From positions 1-64,000 of the forward strand of contig JAGAHP010000027.1 in assembly GCA_017627015.1 (NCBI GenBank): 64,000 nucleotides of DNA, written 5' to 3'. The stretch comes from Bacilli bacterium. GTDB taxonomy: Bacteria; Bacillota_I; Bacilli_A; RF39; UBA660. The notes beneath the pieces are model-generated. The model ran no database searches and had not been told where the DNA came from. It saw only the letters and a program-made list of their open reading frames with translations. Shown here piece by piece: positions 43,006 to 52,368 of the stretch (its first letter is position 1; every line of letters starts with the position of its first letter). The translations under genes and the position numbers were made by a program.

Positions 43006-44843
43006 AGAAAAAAATAACATATTTATTAATATTTATCATATTATCATTTTTATCTAGTTTATTTATTGAAATCGTAATTGTTAATAATGAAGTGTTATTT
43101 CAACAAAGCGAAAAAAAACCTGAAATAATTGAAACTAGTGGTATGATAAACGAAAACGGTTATTATGTTACTACAACAGAAAATTCTTATATTAGAATAA
43201 GAATTAAAAAAAAGTATATTAATAAAATAAAGTTTAATTATAGATATAATGAAAATTTTAATTGGATTTGTTCCTATATTAAAAATAATAAAGAAGTAAA
43301 AATTAATAAATCTTCATCATATATAACTGGAACAGCAGTAAAAAAAGTTAATGATAAAACAGAAGATTTGAAGTTGAGTTTTAATAATAAAAATATAAAA
43401 ATCAGGAATATAGAAATAGATAATCATATATACATATATTGGAATAGAGTTTTAACTTTATTTTTAGTATTATGCATTGTAAGTTTTTTAATTATTTTTA
43501 ATAAAAAAATAAATAGCTTTAAAACTCAGAATTTATTCTTATTTTTATCTATATTATTTGGAATTTTATTTGTTTTAGTTACACCAAAACACGTATATAC
43601 TTCTTTTGATGATCAAATTCACTTTTCTCATTCTTTAAATCCTTTTAAAAGGGAGGTAATGAAGTATTCATATACTGAAGAAATTGTTGAACATGGGGCA
43701 TTTATAAACAAGACTACCTTCTTTGAAACTAAGGAAGAAAAAAATATATTTTATAGAGCTTTAAATAAAATTCATAAAAAAACAAAAAATAGATATGTCC
43801 AAGTTGTTAATGATAGAAGTTTTTACGGAAATTTAGTATATCTACCCTTTTTTTTAGGTTATAAGATATCAAATATGATTAATTTAAATTTTACTACATG
43901 TTTCATGATGGGAAAAATATTTAATTTGATTCTTTATTCTTTTATATTCTATTTGGCTATTAAATATGCTAAGTATGGAAAAAAAATGGTTTTTATGGTT
44001 GCTATGATTCCTGAGTGTTTGTTTTTTGCAACTCAGTATTCATATGATTCTACTATAATTGCAGGCTTATCATTAGCTACAGTTTGTTTTATTAATATAA
44101 TGAGTGAAGAGAAAATTAACAAAAAATATGTAATGATATTTATAATATCAACCCTTTGGGCGTCTTTACCTAAAGCATTATATTGTCCGTTTTTATTATT
44201 ACTTTTATTTATTCCAAATAATAAATTTAATGATAAGAGGCAAGCTATTATTTTTAAATTATTGATTATTTTTTTAACTATTTTAATTCTTTCAACATTT
44301 GTTTTGCCTGTGGCATCTGGTCAAATGACTGCAGATGAAAGAGGAGATAATGCATCAGTAAGTGGTCAAATAGATTATATTATTAATAATCCAATAAGTT
44401 TTATAAAAACAATAATTATTTTTACATTTAAGAATGCATGGGATAAAATGCTAGGATATAAGAATTTTGTTCATATTCCTTACTTAGTAACAACTAACAT
44501 TTTTAAATATACTTATTATTTTTATTTAATACCTCTTATTTATTATTCTCTAGCATCTAATATTTCTATAAAAATTGATAAGAAGATAAAATCACTGTTA
44601 TTGTTAGAAATAATAGGAATATGGTTATTATTTTGTGTTGCCTTATATTTGAAATTTACTAAAGTTGGATTAAATACAATTTCAGGTATTGTTCCTAGGT
44701 ATATGCTACCAACATTTGTTGCATTTTTCTATTTATTTATGAAGCCAGATAGAAAAAAAGAGACTAATAATTATTTATATATAATAATTCCAATAACTTA
44801 TTTAAGTTTAATATTACTATATTTATCTATAAAAGTAATTTAA
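43002..44843 (+). CDS. DUF2142-like polytopic membrane protein
   Basis: A 613-aa membrane protein. An N-terminal helix (about 5-24) and an outer beta domain (about 30-135) precede about ten membrane segments. The loop TPKHVYTSFDDQIHFSHSLNP matches the conserved acid/His loop of DUF2142 proteins (core SFDDQIHFSH). DUF2142 proteins sit in surface-polysaccharide loci and are thought to be GT-C type, using a lipid-linked sugar outside the membrane; this is not proven. The start is fixed by the ATGA overlap with the gene upstream. A strong terminator follows. Confidence 0.82.
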   Translation: MKKKITYLLIFIILSFLSSLFIEIVIVNNEVLFQQSEKKPEIIETSGMINENGYYVTTTENSYIRIRIKKKYINKIKFNYRYNENFNWICSYIKNNKEVKINKSSSYITGTAVKKVNDKTEDLKLSFNNKNIKIRNIEIDNHIYIYWNRVLTLFLVLCIVSFLIIFNKKINSFKTQNLFLFLSILFGILFVLVTPKHVYTSFDDQIHFSHSLNPFKREVMKYSYTEEIVEHGAFINKTTFFETKEEKNIFYRALNKIHKKTKNRYVQVVNDRSFYGNLVYLPFFLGYKISNMINLNFTTCFMMGKIFNLILYSFIFYLAIKYAKYGKKMVFMVAMIPECLFFATQYSYDSTIIAGLSLATVCFINIMSEEKINKKYVMIFIISTLWASLPKALYCPFLLLLLFIPNNKFNDKRQAIIFKLLIIFLTILILSTFVLPVASGQMTADERGDNASVSGQIDYIINNPISFIKTIIIFTFKNAWDKMLGYKNFVHIPYLVTTNIFKYTYYFYLIPLIYYSLASNISIKIDKKIKSLLLLEIIGIWLLFCVALYLKFTKVGLNTISGIVPRYMLPTFVAFFYLFMKPDRKKETNNYLYIIIPITYLSLILLYLSIKVI

Positions 44844-44870
44844 AGAAGCTGTTATCAGTTTCTTTTTTTT
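44842..44870 (+). terminator. Rho-independent terminator
   Basis: A 10-bp stem AAAGAAGCTG / CAGTTTCTTT with one G-U pair, loop TTAT and a long T run. Confidence 0.85.
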
Positions 44871-44877
44871 GATTATA

Positions 44878-44886
44878 TGTTATAAT
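44878..44886 (+). promoter_or_regulatory. Extended -10 promoter
   Basis: TGTTATAAT, 24 bases before the ATG at 44911 and just after the terminator. Confidence 0.7.
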
Positions 44887-44910
44887 GTCTTTATAAGAGG
44901 TGAATTATTG

Positions 44911-45639
44911 ATGTCTAAGAAAAAAATATTAGTAGTAATCCCAGCATACAATGAAGAAAAAAATATAAAAAAGGTTTTAGATGAAATAAGAAAAGATATT
45001 AAATATGCTGATATATTAGTAATCAATGATTGTTCAACAGACAACACTAAAAAGATTGTTGATAATGAAGGAATAAAGTGTTTTTCTAATCCGTTTAATT
45101 TAAAATATGCGAGAGCTGTACAAGTAGGAATTAAATATGCATATTATAATAATTATGATTATTTAATACAATTTGATGCTGATGGTCAGCATATAGCCAA
45201 AGAAGCTGAAAAATTATTATTAGAAATGGAAAAAGGAGAAAATGATATAATAATTGGATCAAGATATTTAGTTGATATGGGTTATCCTTGTCCGTTCTTT
45301 AGAAAGATTGGAACTAAAATGTTTTCATTTTTAATCTTGTTGTTTTGTAGAAAGAAGATTAAAGATCCTTTATCAGGATTCCAATGCTTAAATAAAGATG
45401 TTATTAAAAGATATTCAAAAATTGGTGGATATCCAGAATATCCAGATGCAAACTTAGTTATTGAAATGTTATTAGAAGGATATAAAATAAAAGAAGTTCC
45501 AGTAAAGATGAGATTAAGAGAAGCTGGAGAAAGTATGCATGGTGGTATCATTAAACCAATCAAATATATGATTGAGATGTTTTATGCAATCATAATTATA
45601 ATGATTAAGAATATCGGAAGTAAGAAGGTGAAGAAATAA
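44911..45639 (+). CDS. Family 2 glycosyltransferase (polyprenyl-phosphate type)
   Basis: A 242-aa GT2 enzyme similar to dolichol-/polyprenyl-phosphate glycosyltransferases. The nucleotide-binding start VVIPAYNEEKNIKKVL is followed by INDCSTDNT, the DxD-type metal motif in QFDADGQH, and GSRYLVDMGYPC. There is a C-terminal amphipathic or hydrophobic part. It would load a sugar on undecaprenyl phosphate for use outside by GT-C enzymes. The ATG at 44911 follows AGAGGTGAA. It is paired with a DUF2304 protein, a very common arrangement. Confidence 0.92.
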   Translation: MSKKKILVVIPAYNEEKNIKKVLDEIRKDIKYADILVINDCSTDNTKKIVDNEGIKCFSNPFNLKYARAVQVGIKYAYYNNYDYLIQFDADGQHIAKEAEKLLLEMEKGENDIIIGSRYLVDMGYPCPFFRKIGTKMFSFLILLFCRKKIKDPLSGFQCLNKDVIKRYSKIGGYPEYPDANLVIEMLLEGYKIKEVPVKMRLREAGESMHGGIIKPIKYMIEMFYAIIIIMIKNIGSKKVKK

Positions 45640-45959
45640 TGAATATATGGTTCATAGTTTTAGCGATAATATTTATTATATATATTATTCATAATATTAG
45701 AAAAAATGACTTTTCTATAAAAGAAAGTTTCTTCTGGATTATGGGATGTTTAGTTATTCTTGTATTATCTGTTTTTCCAAAAATCATAGATTTTGTAGCT
45801 GAAAAAATAGGTGTAGATTATCCGCCTTCATTATTATTTGTTATATGCATTTTATATTTAATCTATATTAATTTTAAACTTAATAAGAAAATAGTATCTA
45901 ATGAAGATAAAATTATTGCTTTAGCTCAAGAAATATCAATTTTAAAAGGTAAAAAGTAG
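45639..45959 (+). CDS. DUF2304 small membrane protein
   Basis: A 106-aa protein with three hydrophobic helices and a C-terminal short coiled coil (SNEDKIIALAQEISILKGK). The middle run IKESFFWIMGCLVILVLSVFP (core ESFFWIMGCLVILVLS) is typical of DUF2304. These proteins routinely follow polyprenyl-phosphate GT2 genes and may recruit or regulate them. The ATG overlaps the stop of the glycosyltransferase by one base. Confidence 0.88.
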   Translation: MNIWFIVLAIIFIIYIIHNIRKNDFSIKESFFWIMGCLVILVLSVFPKIIDFVAEKIGVDYPPSLLFVICILYLIYINFKLNKKIVSNEDKIIALAQEISILKGKK

Positions 45960-45967
45960 GTGATTTT

Positions 45968-47080
45968 TTGAAAAAGATTGCAATTTTTTCAGGTTACGCT
46001 TTGCCACATTTGGGCGGAGTAGAAAGATATACAGAAAATTTAAAAAACGAATTGATAAAAAATGGATATAAAGTAGTAATAATTAGTTCAAATTATGACA
46101 GAACTAAAGCATATAAAATAAAAGAAGATAATACTACTTATTTTAAAGTGCCAGTTTATAAATTGTTTTCTTCTAGGTATCCAATAATAAAACATAATAA
46201 AGAATATAAGAAAATAATAAAGGACCTAGAAAAAGAAAAGATAGATAGAATAATAGTTAATACTAGATTCTATTTAACATCTTTAATGGGCGCTAAATTT
46301 GGTAAAAAACATAATATTGAAGTTAGTTTGATTGAACATGGTTCATCACATTTAAGTGTTAATAATGCTGTTTTAGATTTCTTTGGAAAAATCTATGAAC
46401 ATATATTAACTCATTTTGTAAAAAAATATGTTGATAAGTATTATGGTGTATCATCTGATGCTACAAATTGGCAAAAACATTTTGGAATAACTTCAGATGG
46501 TATTTGGTATAACTCTGTATATAGATTTGATAAAGGAATGAAAATAGATAAATCAAAAAAAGACATTGTATTCTTATACGCAGGAAGAGTACTTAAACAA
46601 AAAGGTGTTGAAGATGCTATTCAAGTATTTAATAAGTTATCAAAAGGATATAAAAACATTAAATTATGGATTGCGGGAGATGGAGATCAATATCAATATT
46701 TGGTTGATAAATATGGTAAAAATAAAAAGATTACTTTTTATGGAAAATTAGATTTTGAAAAAGTAAAAGAATTATATTCAAAAGCAAACGTCTTTTTACA
46801 TCCATCTAAGTATCCAGAAGGTTTACCTACAAGTATAATTGAAGCTGGTTTATTAGAGTGTGCAATAATAGCTTCTCCAAGAGGTGGAACAAGAACATTT
46901 ATTAATAAAGATAACGGTAGAATAATTGAAAATAATGAAGAATTATATAAAGCAATGAAAGAACTTATTGATAATCCTAATATGATTACTATGATGGGTA
47001 AAAATATGAAACAAACAGTTATTGATAATTTTATTTGGGATAAAAATTGCAAGAAGATTTTAAAAGATCTTAATATATAG
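45968..47080 (+). CDS. Family 4 glycosyltransferase
   Basis: A 370-aa GT-B fold retaining glycosyltransferase. The N-terminal acceptor domain opens AIFSGYALPHLGGVERYTENL with the glycine loop. The C-terminal donor domain has FLYAGRVLKQKGVEDAI, the K-binding and E-x7-E-type region SKYPEGLPTSIIEAGLLE. It starts with TTG at 45968 behind AGGTGA, a rare start type here, and no ATG is available near the N-terminus. It probably adds one sugar to the growing repeat unit inside the cell. Confidence 0.93.
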   Translation: MKKIAIFSGYALPHLGGVERYTENLKNELIKNGYKVVIISSNYDRTKAYKIKEDNTTYFKVPVYKLFSSRYPIIKHNKEYKKIIKDLEKEKIDRIIVNTRFYLTSLMGAKFGKKHNIEVSLIEHGSSHLSVNNAVLDFFGKIYEHILTHFVKKYVDKYYGVSSDATNWQKHFGITSDGIWYNSVYRFDKGMKIDKSKKDIVFLYAGRVLKQKGVEDAIQVFNKLSKGYKNIKLWIAGDGDQYQYLVDKYGKNKKITFYGKLDFEKVKELYSKANVFLHPSKYPEGLPTSIIEAGLLECAIIASPRGGTRTFINKDNGRIIENNEELYKAMKELIDNPNMITMMGKNMKQTVIDNFIWDKNCKKILKDLNI

Positions 47081-47088
47081 GAGTTTTT

Positions 47089-48597
47089 ATGAGATTAAAG
47101 AAATCATTTTATAATTCATTTAGTAATTCTTTTATTCTAGTAATAAGAACAATATTAATGTTTGTTGTTAGAATAGTATTTGTAAAAAAACTAGGTTCAG
47201 AATTATTAGGTGTTGATAGTTTATTCACAAATTTATTATTAGTTTTATCGATAGCTGAATCTGGAATTAGTTCCGCAATATGTTTTGCGCTATATAAACC
47301 ATTATCAGATAATAATAATAATAAAATCAGTGCTTATATGACATTTTATAAAAAAATGTTTATAAGATTAGGTTTTGTAGTTTTGATAATTGGGATATTA
47401 TTAATTCCATTTATACAATTTTTTGTAAGAGAACCTGTTGGTAATATTTATTTATATTATTCAATATATTTAGTTACAACGGTAATGTCATATTTTATTT
47501 CATATAAAGATGCATTACTTATAGCTGATCAAAATTTATATCAATCGAATATAATAGTAGGTGTTACATATGTAATAATGTATATACTAAGAATAATATT
47601 CTTAATAATATTACCTGATTTTGTTATATACTGTATGATTCAATTAATTATGTTATTGATTCAAAGAATACTAATAAATAGGTATATAACAAAAAAATAT
47701 AGTCATATTTCTTTTGATAGCAAAGATGAATTATCTACAGAAGAAAAGAATGAAATAACAAAGGGCACTTTTTCTATTTTTTTAAACAAATTAGGCAACT
47801 ATTTGGTTAATGGAACAGATAATATTATTATTTCTGCCATTCCAAAATTAGGTCTTGGCACAGTAACTATTTATACAAATTATTATTCTGTTTTAGGAGC
47901 AGTTGATAATATAATTTATAAAGGTATTTCTGGCATAACAGCAAGCTTTGGTGATTTAGCTGTTAATGAATCAAAGAAAGTACAAGAAAATGTTTATAAT
48001 ATTATAATGTTTGCTAATTTCTTTATATGTGGTTTATTAACTATAGGTTTTTATTTTCTGTTAAGTGATTTTATAACTTTATGTTTTGGAAAAGCCTTCT
48101 TTATCAATAATAAGACACTATTAATAATATGTTTTAATTTTTATTTAGCACAAGTATTAAAATCATTAGATAGCATTAAAGAAGCAACGGGTAATTACAT
48201 AAAAGATAAATATGCAAATTTATTACAAGCTCTTATAAATGTAGTTTTATCAATTATTTTAGGAATGAAATTTGGTTTAATAGGAGTAGTATCTGCTACA
48301 TTATTAAGTTATATAATAGTACCTTTATGGAATAGACCTTATTTAACATATAAGTATACATTTGAAAAGAGTCCTAAACATTTTTATTACCAAAACTTTA
48401 TATATTTTATTTCATTAATACTTGTATTTGTATTAATGTACTATATAATTCCTTTTATAAATGTAGGTAATATTTTAATGAATATAATATTAAGAGGTAT
48501 TGTTATTGTTATGGTTTATACAATTATAATACTAGTAATTTATAGAAATAAAAAAGAATGTGAATTCTTTATAAATAAAATAAAAAAATCTAATTAA
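47089..48597 (+). CDS. Polysaccharide flippase (Wzx/MATE-like)
   Basis: A 502-aa protein with about 12-14 membrane helices, similar to oligosaccharide repeat-unit flippases (MVF/PST superfamily). The family-typical opening is RIVFVKKLGSELLGVDSLFT and AESGISSAICFALYKPL. It would move lipid-linked repeat units outward. A Wzx-like flippase together with an ABC exporter 8 kb upstream suggests two export routes or two polymers in this locus. It is the last gene of the transcription unit that starts at 44878. Confidence 0.9.
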   Translation: MRLKKSFYNSFSNSFILVIRTILMFVVRIVFVKKLGSELLGVDSLFTNLLLVLSIAESGISSAICFALYKPLSDNNNNKISAYMTFYKKMFIRLGFVVLIIGILLIPFIQFFVREPVGNIYLYYSIYLVTTVMSYFISYKDALLIADQNLYQSNIIVGVTYVIMYILRIIFLIILPDFVIYCMIQLIMLLIQRILINRYITKKYSHISFDSKDELSTEEKNEITKGTFSIFLNKLGNYLVNGTDNIIISAIPKLGLGTVTIYTNYYSVLGAVDNIIYKGISGITASFGDLAVNESKKVQENVYNIIMFANFFICGLLTIGFYFLLSDFITLCFGKAFFINNKTLLIICFNFYLAQVLKSLDSIKEATGNYIKDKYANLLQALINVVLSIILGMKFGLIGVVSATLLSYIIVPLWNRPYLTYKYTFEKSPKHFYYQNFIYFISLILVFVLMYYIIPFINVGNILMNIILRGIVIVMVYTIIILVIYRNKKECEFFINKIKKSN

Positions 48598-48612
48598 ATT
48601 TAGATTTTTTTA
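48583..48612 (+). terminator. Rho-independent terminator
   Basis: Stem AAAAAATCTAA / TTAGATTTTTT with loop TTAAAT; the T run forms part of the 3' arm. Overlaps the flippase stop codon. Confidence 0.75.
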
Positions 48613-48643
48613 TTTAAGATTTCTTTTATTAATTAGGTATTTA

Positions 48644-48652
48644 TGGTAAAAT
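48644..48652 (+). promoter_or_regulatory. Extended -10 promoter for the licD operon
   Basis: TGGTAAAAT, 28 bases before the licD ATG. It deviates from TATAAT at one position. Confidence 0.5.
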
Positions 48653-48679
48653 TATTGTATATGTACTACGAGGTGTTTT

Positions 48680-49528
48680 ATGAGTAATTACGGCGAATAT
48701 AATACAAAAGAATTGAAAAAATTACAAAAAGTTTTAACAGAAATGTTAAAGGATGTTAATTATGTATGTGACAAATATAAAATAGATTATTTTGCTCTTG
48801 ATGGAACTGGAATTGGTGCTATGAGGCATAAAGGGTTTATTCCTTGGGATGATGATATAGATTTAAGATTTTTTGAAGATGACTTAAATAGATTTATAGA
48901 ATGTATGAGCAAAGAAATGCCTGATAAATATTATTTTATAGATATTGATAATTCTGGTTATCCAGTAGCTTTTACTAAGATGTGTAAAAAAGGAACTCTT
49001 TTTTTAGATGATATATCAAAAGAATTAGGCCTAGAAAATGGTATTTTTATCGATCTAATTAGGATGGTTTATGTCTCAGAAGATGAGAAAACTAGAAAAA
49101 AAGCATTTAAGAAATCTTGGATTATTTATAAATTAGGAACTATATGCGCGATTAAGAATCCTTCTATATCAATAAAAGGTATTAAGGGTAAAGTATTAAA
49201 AGTATTTTTTGTTATCTTGCATTATCTTATGAAATTATTACATGTATCATATAAAAAACTATTCTATAAAGGAGAAAAAGCAGTTAGAGTAGATCATAAA
49301 ACAAGTAAAACAATTTCATTAAATACTGTTAAGATGTATAGTTATTTATTTAATACTGAAGATTTTTATCCAAAAAAGAAAATTAAATTTGAAGATACAT
49401 TTGTATATGTACCAGAAAAAATAGATAAATTACTAACTGGTCAATTTGGAGATTATATGAAATTACCACCAAAAGATAAAAGACATAATCATTATCCTTG
49501 CAAGATAGATTTTGATTATAAAAAATAG
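48680..49528 (+). CDS. LicD family phosphotransferase
   Basis: A 282-aa protein of the LicD family, nucleotidyltransferase-fold enzymes that transfer phosphocholine or similar groups from CDP donors to surface polymers. The core is clear: ALDGTGIGAMRHKGFIPWDD followed by DIDL, with the metal-binding aspartates. The C-terminal part has the typical TGQFGDYMKLPPKDKRHNH. It is the first gene of a six-gene operon that ends with a cytidylyltransferase, and no licA or licB-type choline genes are here, so the transferred group may not be choline. Confidence 0.93.
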   Translation: MSNYGEYNTKELKKLQKVLTEMLKDVNYVCDKYKIDYFALDGTGIGAMRHKGFIPWDDDIDLRFFEDDLNRFIECMSKEMPDKYYFIDIDNSGYPVAFTKMCKKGTLFLDDISKELGLENGIFIDLIRMVYVSEDEKTRKKAFKKSWIIYKLGTICAIKNPSISIKGIKGKVLKVFFVILHYLMKLLHVSYKKLFYKGEKAVRVDHKTSKTISLNTVKMYSYLFNTEDFYPKKKIKFEDTFVYVPEKIDKLLTGQFGDYMKLPPKDKRHNHYPCKIDFDYKK

Positions 49529-49536
49529 GAGGATGT

Positions 49537-50679
49537 ATGAAAAATATAGCAATAGTTAGTTATAACATTAGATGTAATTTTACAAATTATGGTTCTGCAT
49601 TACAATCATGGGCATTAAAAGAAGTAGTAAAAAGGATAGGAGAAGGTAATTTAAATCCAATTCTTGTTGATTATTGCCCAAATTCACATATAGATTGTGA
49701 TCCATTAAATCCATTTAAGAATATGTGGGATAAGGATGAAAGATCAATTAATAATTGTAAATTAAGCATGCCTGCGATTAAAATTAATTATAAGAAATTT
49801 GATGATTTCTATACAAATAGATTTAATAGAACAAAGAAAATGTATACCTCAAATAATTTTGATGAAATTAGTAAAGATGAAAACGTTAATTCATTTATAT
49901 GTGGCGCTGATACGATTTTTTGTGTAGATGAATTTGGTATGGATGAAGTTTATTACGCAAATAAAAAATGTATGAAAGATGGATATACTTTTTCTTATGC
50001 TGCTAGCTTCGGTGATTCTCATTTTAATGATGAAACATATAAAATATTAAATCAAAGATTAAATAATTTTAAGGCAATTGGTATTAGAGAAGCTGGTATG
50101 ATAGATTATATAAAAGAGCATGTTGATAATAATATTGATGTTGAAAGAGTTATTGATCCAACATTATTATTAACTCAAGATGATTATGAAGAAATATGTT
50201 CGCCACAAACAGAATCTGGTGATTATTTATTACTATATGCTAGAAGAGGTAATAAGATAATGGATGAATATGCTGAAAATCTAGCAAGAGAAAAGAATTT
50301 AAGAATAATAGAAATTAGTTTAAATGCCCTTAATAAAGACATACATACAATGAGATATGATGCAGGAGTAGAAGAATTTCTAACATTAGTAAAGAATGCA
50401 AAATATATTGTTACTAATTCATATCATGGGATGATTTTTGCAACTATTTTTAGAAAACCTTTTGTAATTTTTTCAAGAGAACAATGTGATACTAAAATAG
50501 TGGAAGTTTTAAATATAATGGGACTTGAAGACAGATTATTAATAAATGAAATTAAACCTGTTTATGATGTTATTAATTATGATGATGTTTTTGATAAGAT
50601 CAATGTAGAAAAAGAAAAATCAATAAGATATTTAAAAAAACAATTAAACAATATCCATGAGGAGGATAAAAATGAATAA
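49537..50679 (+). CDS. Polysaccharide pyruvyl transferase family protein
   Basis: A 380-aa enzyme of the PPT family (CsaB/WcaK fold), members of which add ketal pyruvate to sugars from phosphoenolpyruvate. Motifs: YNIRCNFTNYGSALQSWAL at the start, FICGADTIF, SYAASFGDSHF and the signature TNSYHGMIFATIFRKPF. It is intact, unlike the relative at 37009. Position second in the licD operon suggests it modifies the same polymer. The AGGAGGA ribosome-binding site is strong, and its last 8 bases overlap the next gene. Confidence 0.9.
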   Translation: MKNIAIVSYNIRCNFTNYGSALQSWALKEVVKRIGEGNLNPILVDYCPNSHIDCDPLNPFKNMWDKDERSINNCKLSMPAIKINYKKFDDFYTNRFNRTKKMYTSNNFDEISKDENVNSFICGADTIFCVDEFGMDEVYYANKKCMKDGYTFSYAASFGDSHFNDETYKILNQRLNNFKAIGIREAGMIDYIKEHVDNNIDVERVIDPTLLLTQDDYEEICSPQTESGDYLLLYARRGNKIMDEYAENLAREKNLRIIEISLNALNKDIHTMRYDAGVEEFLTLVKNAKYIVTNSYHGMIFATIFRKPFVIFSREQCDTKIVEVLNIMGLEDRLLINEIKPVYDVINYDDVFDKINVEKEKSIRYLKKQLNNIHEEDKNE

Positions 50680-52360
50680 TCAATATTTAAGTAATAGAAT
50701 TTTAATAGAGTTATTAAAAAAGTATGGAATTAAGAAATTAGTATTATCATCTGGAGCAAGAAATGTTCCATTTGTTTCTACAGTTGAAACAGATCCTGAT
50801 TTTGAATGTTTCTCAGTTATAGATGAAAGAAATGCAGCATTTTTTGGATTAGGTTTATGTGAACAATTAAATGAACCAGTAGCTATTGCTTGTACTAGTG
50901 GAACAGCAGCATCTAATTATGTAACTGGAGTAACAGAAGCATATTATTCAAATTCACCATTAGTAGTATTAACATTTGATAGAAATCCTTATATGCTTAA
51001 TCAATTAGAAACTCAAAAAATAGATCAAGAATCAATATTTAAGAGTATTACAAAATGCAGTGTAACATTACCAATAATAAAAGATGAGGAAGATGCATGG
51101 TATTGTAATAGATTAGTTAATGAAGCCTTAATTGAATTAGATAAAAAAGGAAAAGGACCTGTTCATATTAATATTCCTTTAATAGGAGATATGAATAAAT
51201 TATTTAATGGTTCTACAAATGAGTCAATTAGCACAAAGAAGATTGATTATGTTCCTTATGGAAGCAGCATAATGAATGAAAAAGTTGAAGAATTATTAAA
51301 TACAAAAAAAATATTATTAGTAATAGGTCAAGATACATCATTAAATAATAGAGATAAAGAATTGATCAAACAATTTGTAAAAATTACTAATTGTCCAGTA
51401 TTAACAGATAATTTATCAAATATTAAAACAAATAATAATATATTGGCGGGCCCAATAATTAAATCTTTAAATTCAAAAACTGTAACAAGTTTTTTACCAG
51501 AATTAGTTATTTCATTTGGAAATAATATGCAAGAAAGAATTAAAGATATTTTAAGAAATAAACCAATTAAACATTGGTATATATCAGAAGATGGAAAGAT
51601 TAGAGATTGCTTTAAATCTATGACAGCGTTATTTGATTGTAAGGTTAGTGAATTCTTTGGTTATTATAATTCTAAATTAGAAAATAATTATAAAGTAAAT
51701 TTTGAATATTTTGATAAGTGGAAAAAAGTAAGTGATAAAATTGAATTTCCTAAAATACCATTTACTAATTTTTATGCTATTAAAGAATTTTCAAAATCTA
51801 TTCCTAAAAATTCAACATTACATCTAAGCATTCTAAATTCTACACGTATAATGCAATTCTTTAATCTAGATGAATCAATAAAAGTGTTTAGTAATGTAAA
51901 TTCATTTGGTATTGATGGATGTTTACCAACTTTTATGGGTCAGGCATATGCTACAAATGAATTAGCATTCTTAATTATTGGTGATTTAAGTTTCTTTTAT
52001 GGAATGAATGCTTTAACAATTAAACATAGAAAAAATAATATAAGAATTATGATGATAAATAATGGTGGAGGAGCAGAATTCCATATTCAACCAGATTCCA
52101 ATTCTATACCAACTATTGATATGCATATAGGTGCATCACATGAAAGAAAAGCAAAGGAATGGGCTATTTCTCAAGGTTATGAATATTTATCAGCTACTGA
52201 TGAAGAATCATATATTAATAATTTAAAACAATTTGTTAATGAAAAAAGAGAAAAACCAATATTTTTTGAAGTTTTTACTGATATGAAAAAAGATGGCGAA
52301 TTTTGTTTAGATGTATATAGATTTATGGAAAATAGTATTAAAGACGAATTAGAAGGGTAG
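50672..52360 (+). CDS. MenD-like thiamine-diphosphate enzyme
   Basis: A 562-aa ThDP-dependent enzyme most like MenD: LVLSSGARNVPF at the N-terminus, the activating Glu region CFSVIDERNAAFFGLG, IACTSGTAASNYVTGV, a middle domain, and the ThDP-binding motif GDLSFFYGMNALTIKHR...INNGG. True MenD joins 2-oxoglutarate and isochorismate in menaquinone synthesis, but no other men genes are here and the neighbours are surface-polymer genes. I infer a related decarboxylation or carboligation that makes a polymer substituent. ATG 50672 follows GAGGAGG; it overlaps the preceding gene by 8 bases. Confidence 0.82.
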   Translation: MNNQYLSNRILIELLKKYGIKKLVLSSGARNVPFVSTVETDPDFECFSVIDERNAAFFGLGLCEQLNEPVAIACTSGTAASNYVTGVTEAYYSNSPLVVLTFDRNPYMLNQLETQKIDQESIFKSITKCSVTLPIIKDEEDAWYCNRLVNEALIELDKKGKGPVHINIPLIGDMNKLFNGSTNESISTKKIDYVPYGSSIMNEKVEELLNTKKILLVIGQDTSLNNRDKELIKQFVKITNCPVLTDNLSNIKTNNNILAGPIIKSLNSKTVTSFLPELVISFGNNMQERIKDILRNKPIKHWYISEDGKIRDCFKSMTALFDCKVSEFFGYYNSKLENNYKVNFEYFDKWKKVSDKIEFPKIPFTNFYAIKEFSKSIPKNSTLHLSILNSTRIMQFFNLDESIKVFSNVNSFGIDGCLPTFMGQAYATNELAFLIIGDLSFFYGMNALTIKHRKNNIRIMMINNGGGAEFHIQPDSNSIPTIDMHIGASHERKAKEWAISQGYEYLSATDEESYINNLKQFVNEKREKPIFFEVFTDMKKDGEFCLDVYRFMENSIKDELEG

Positions 52361-52368
52361 GAAACAGG

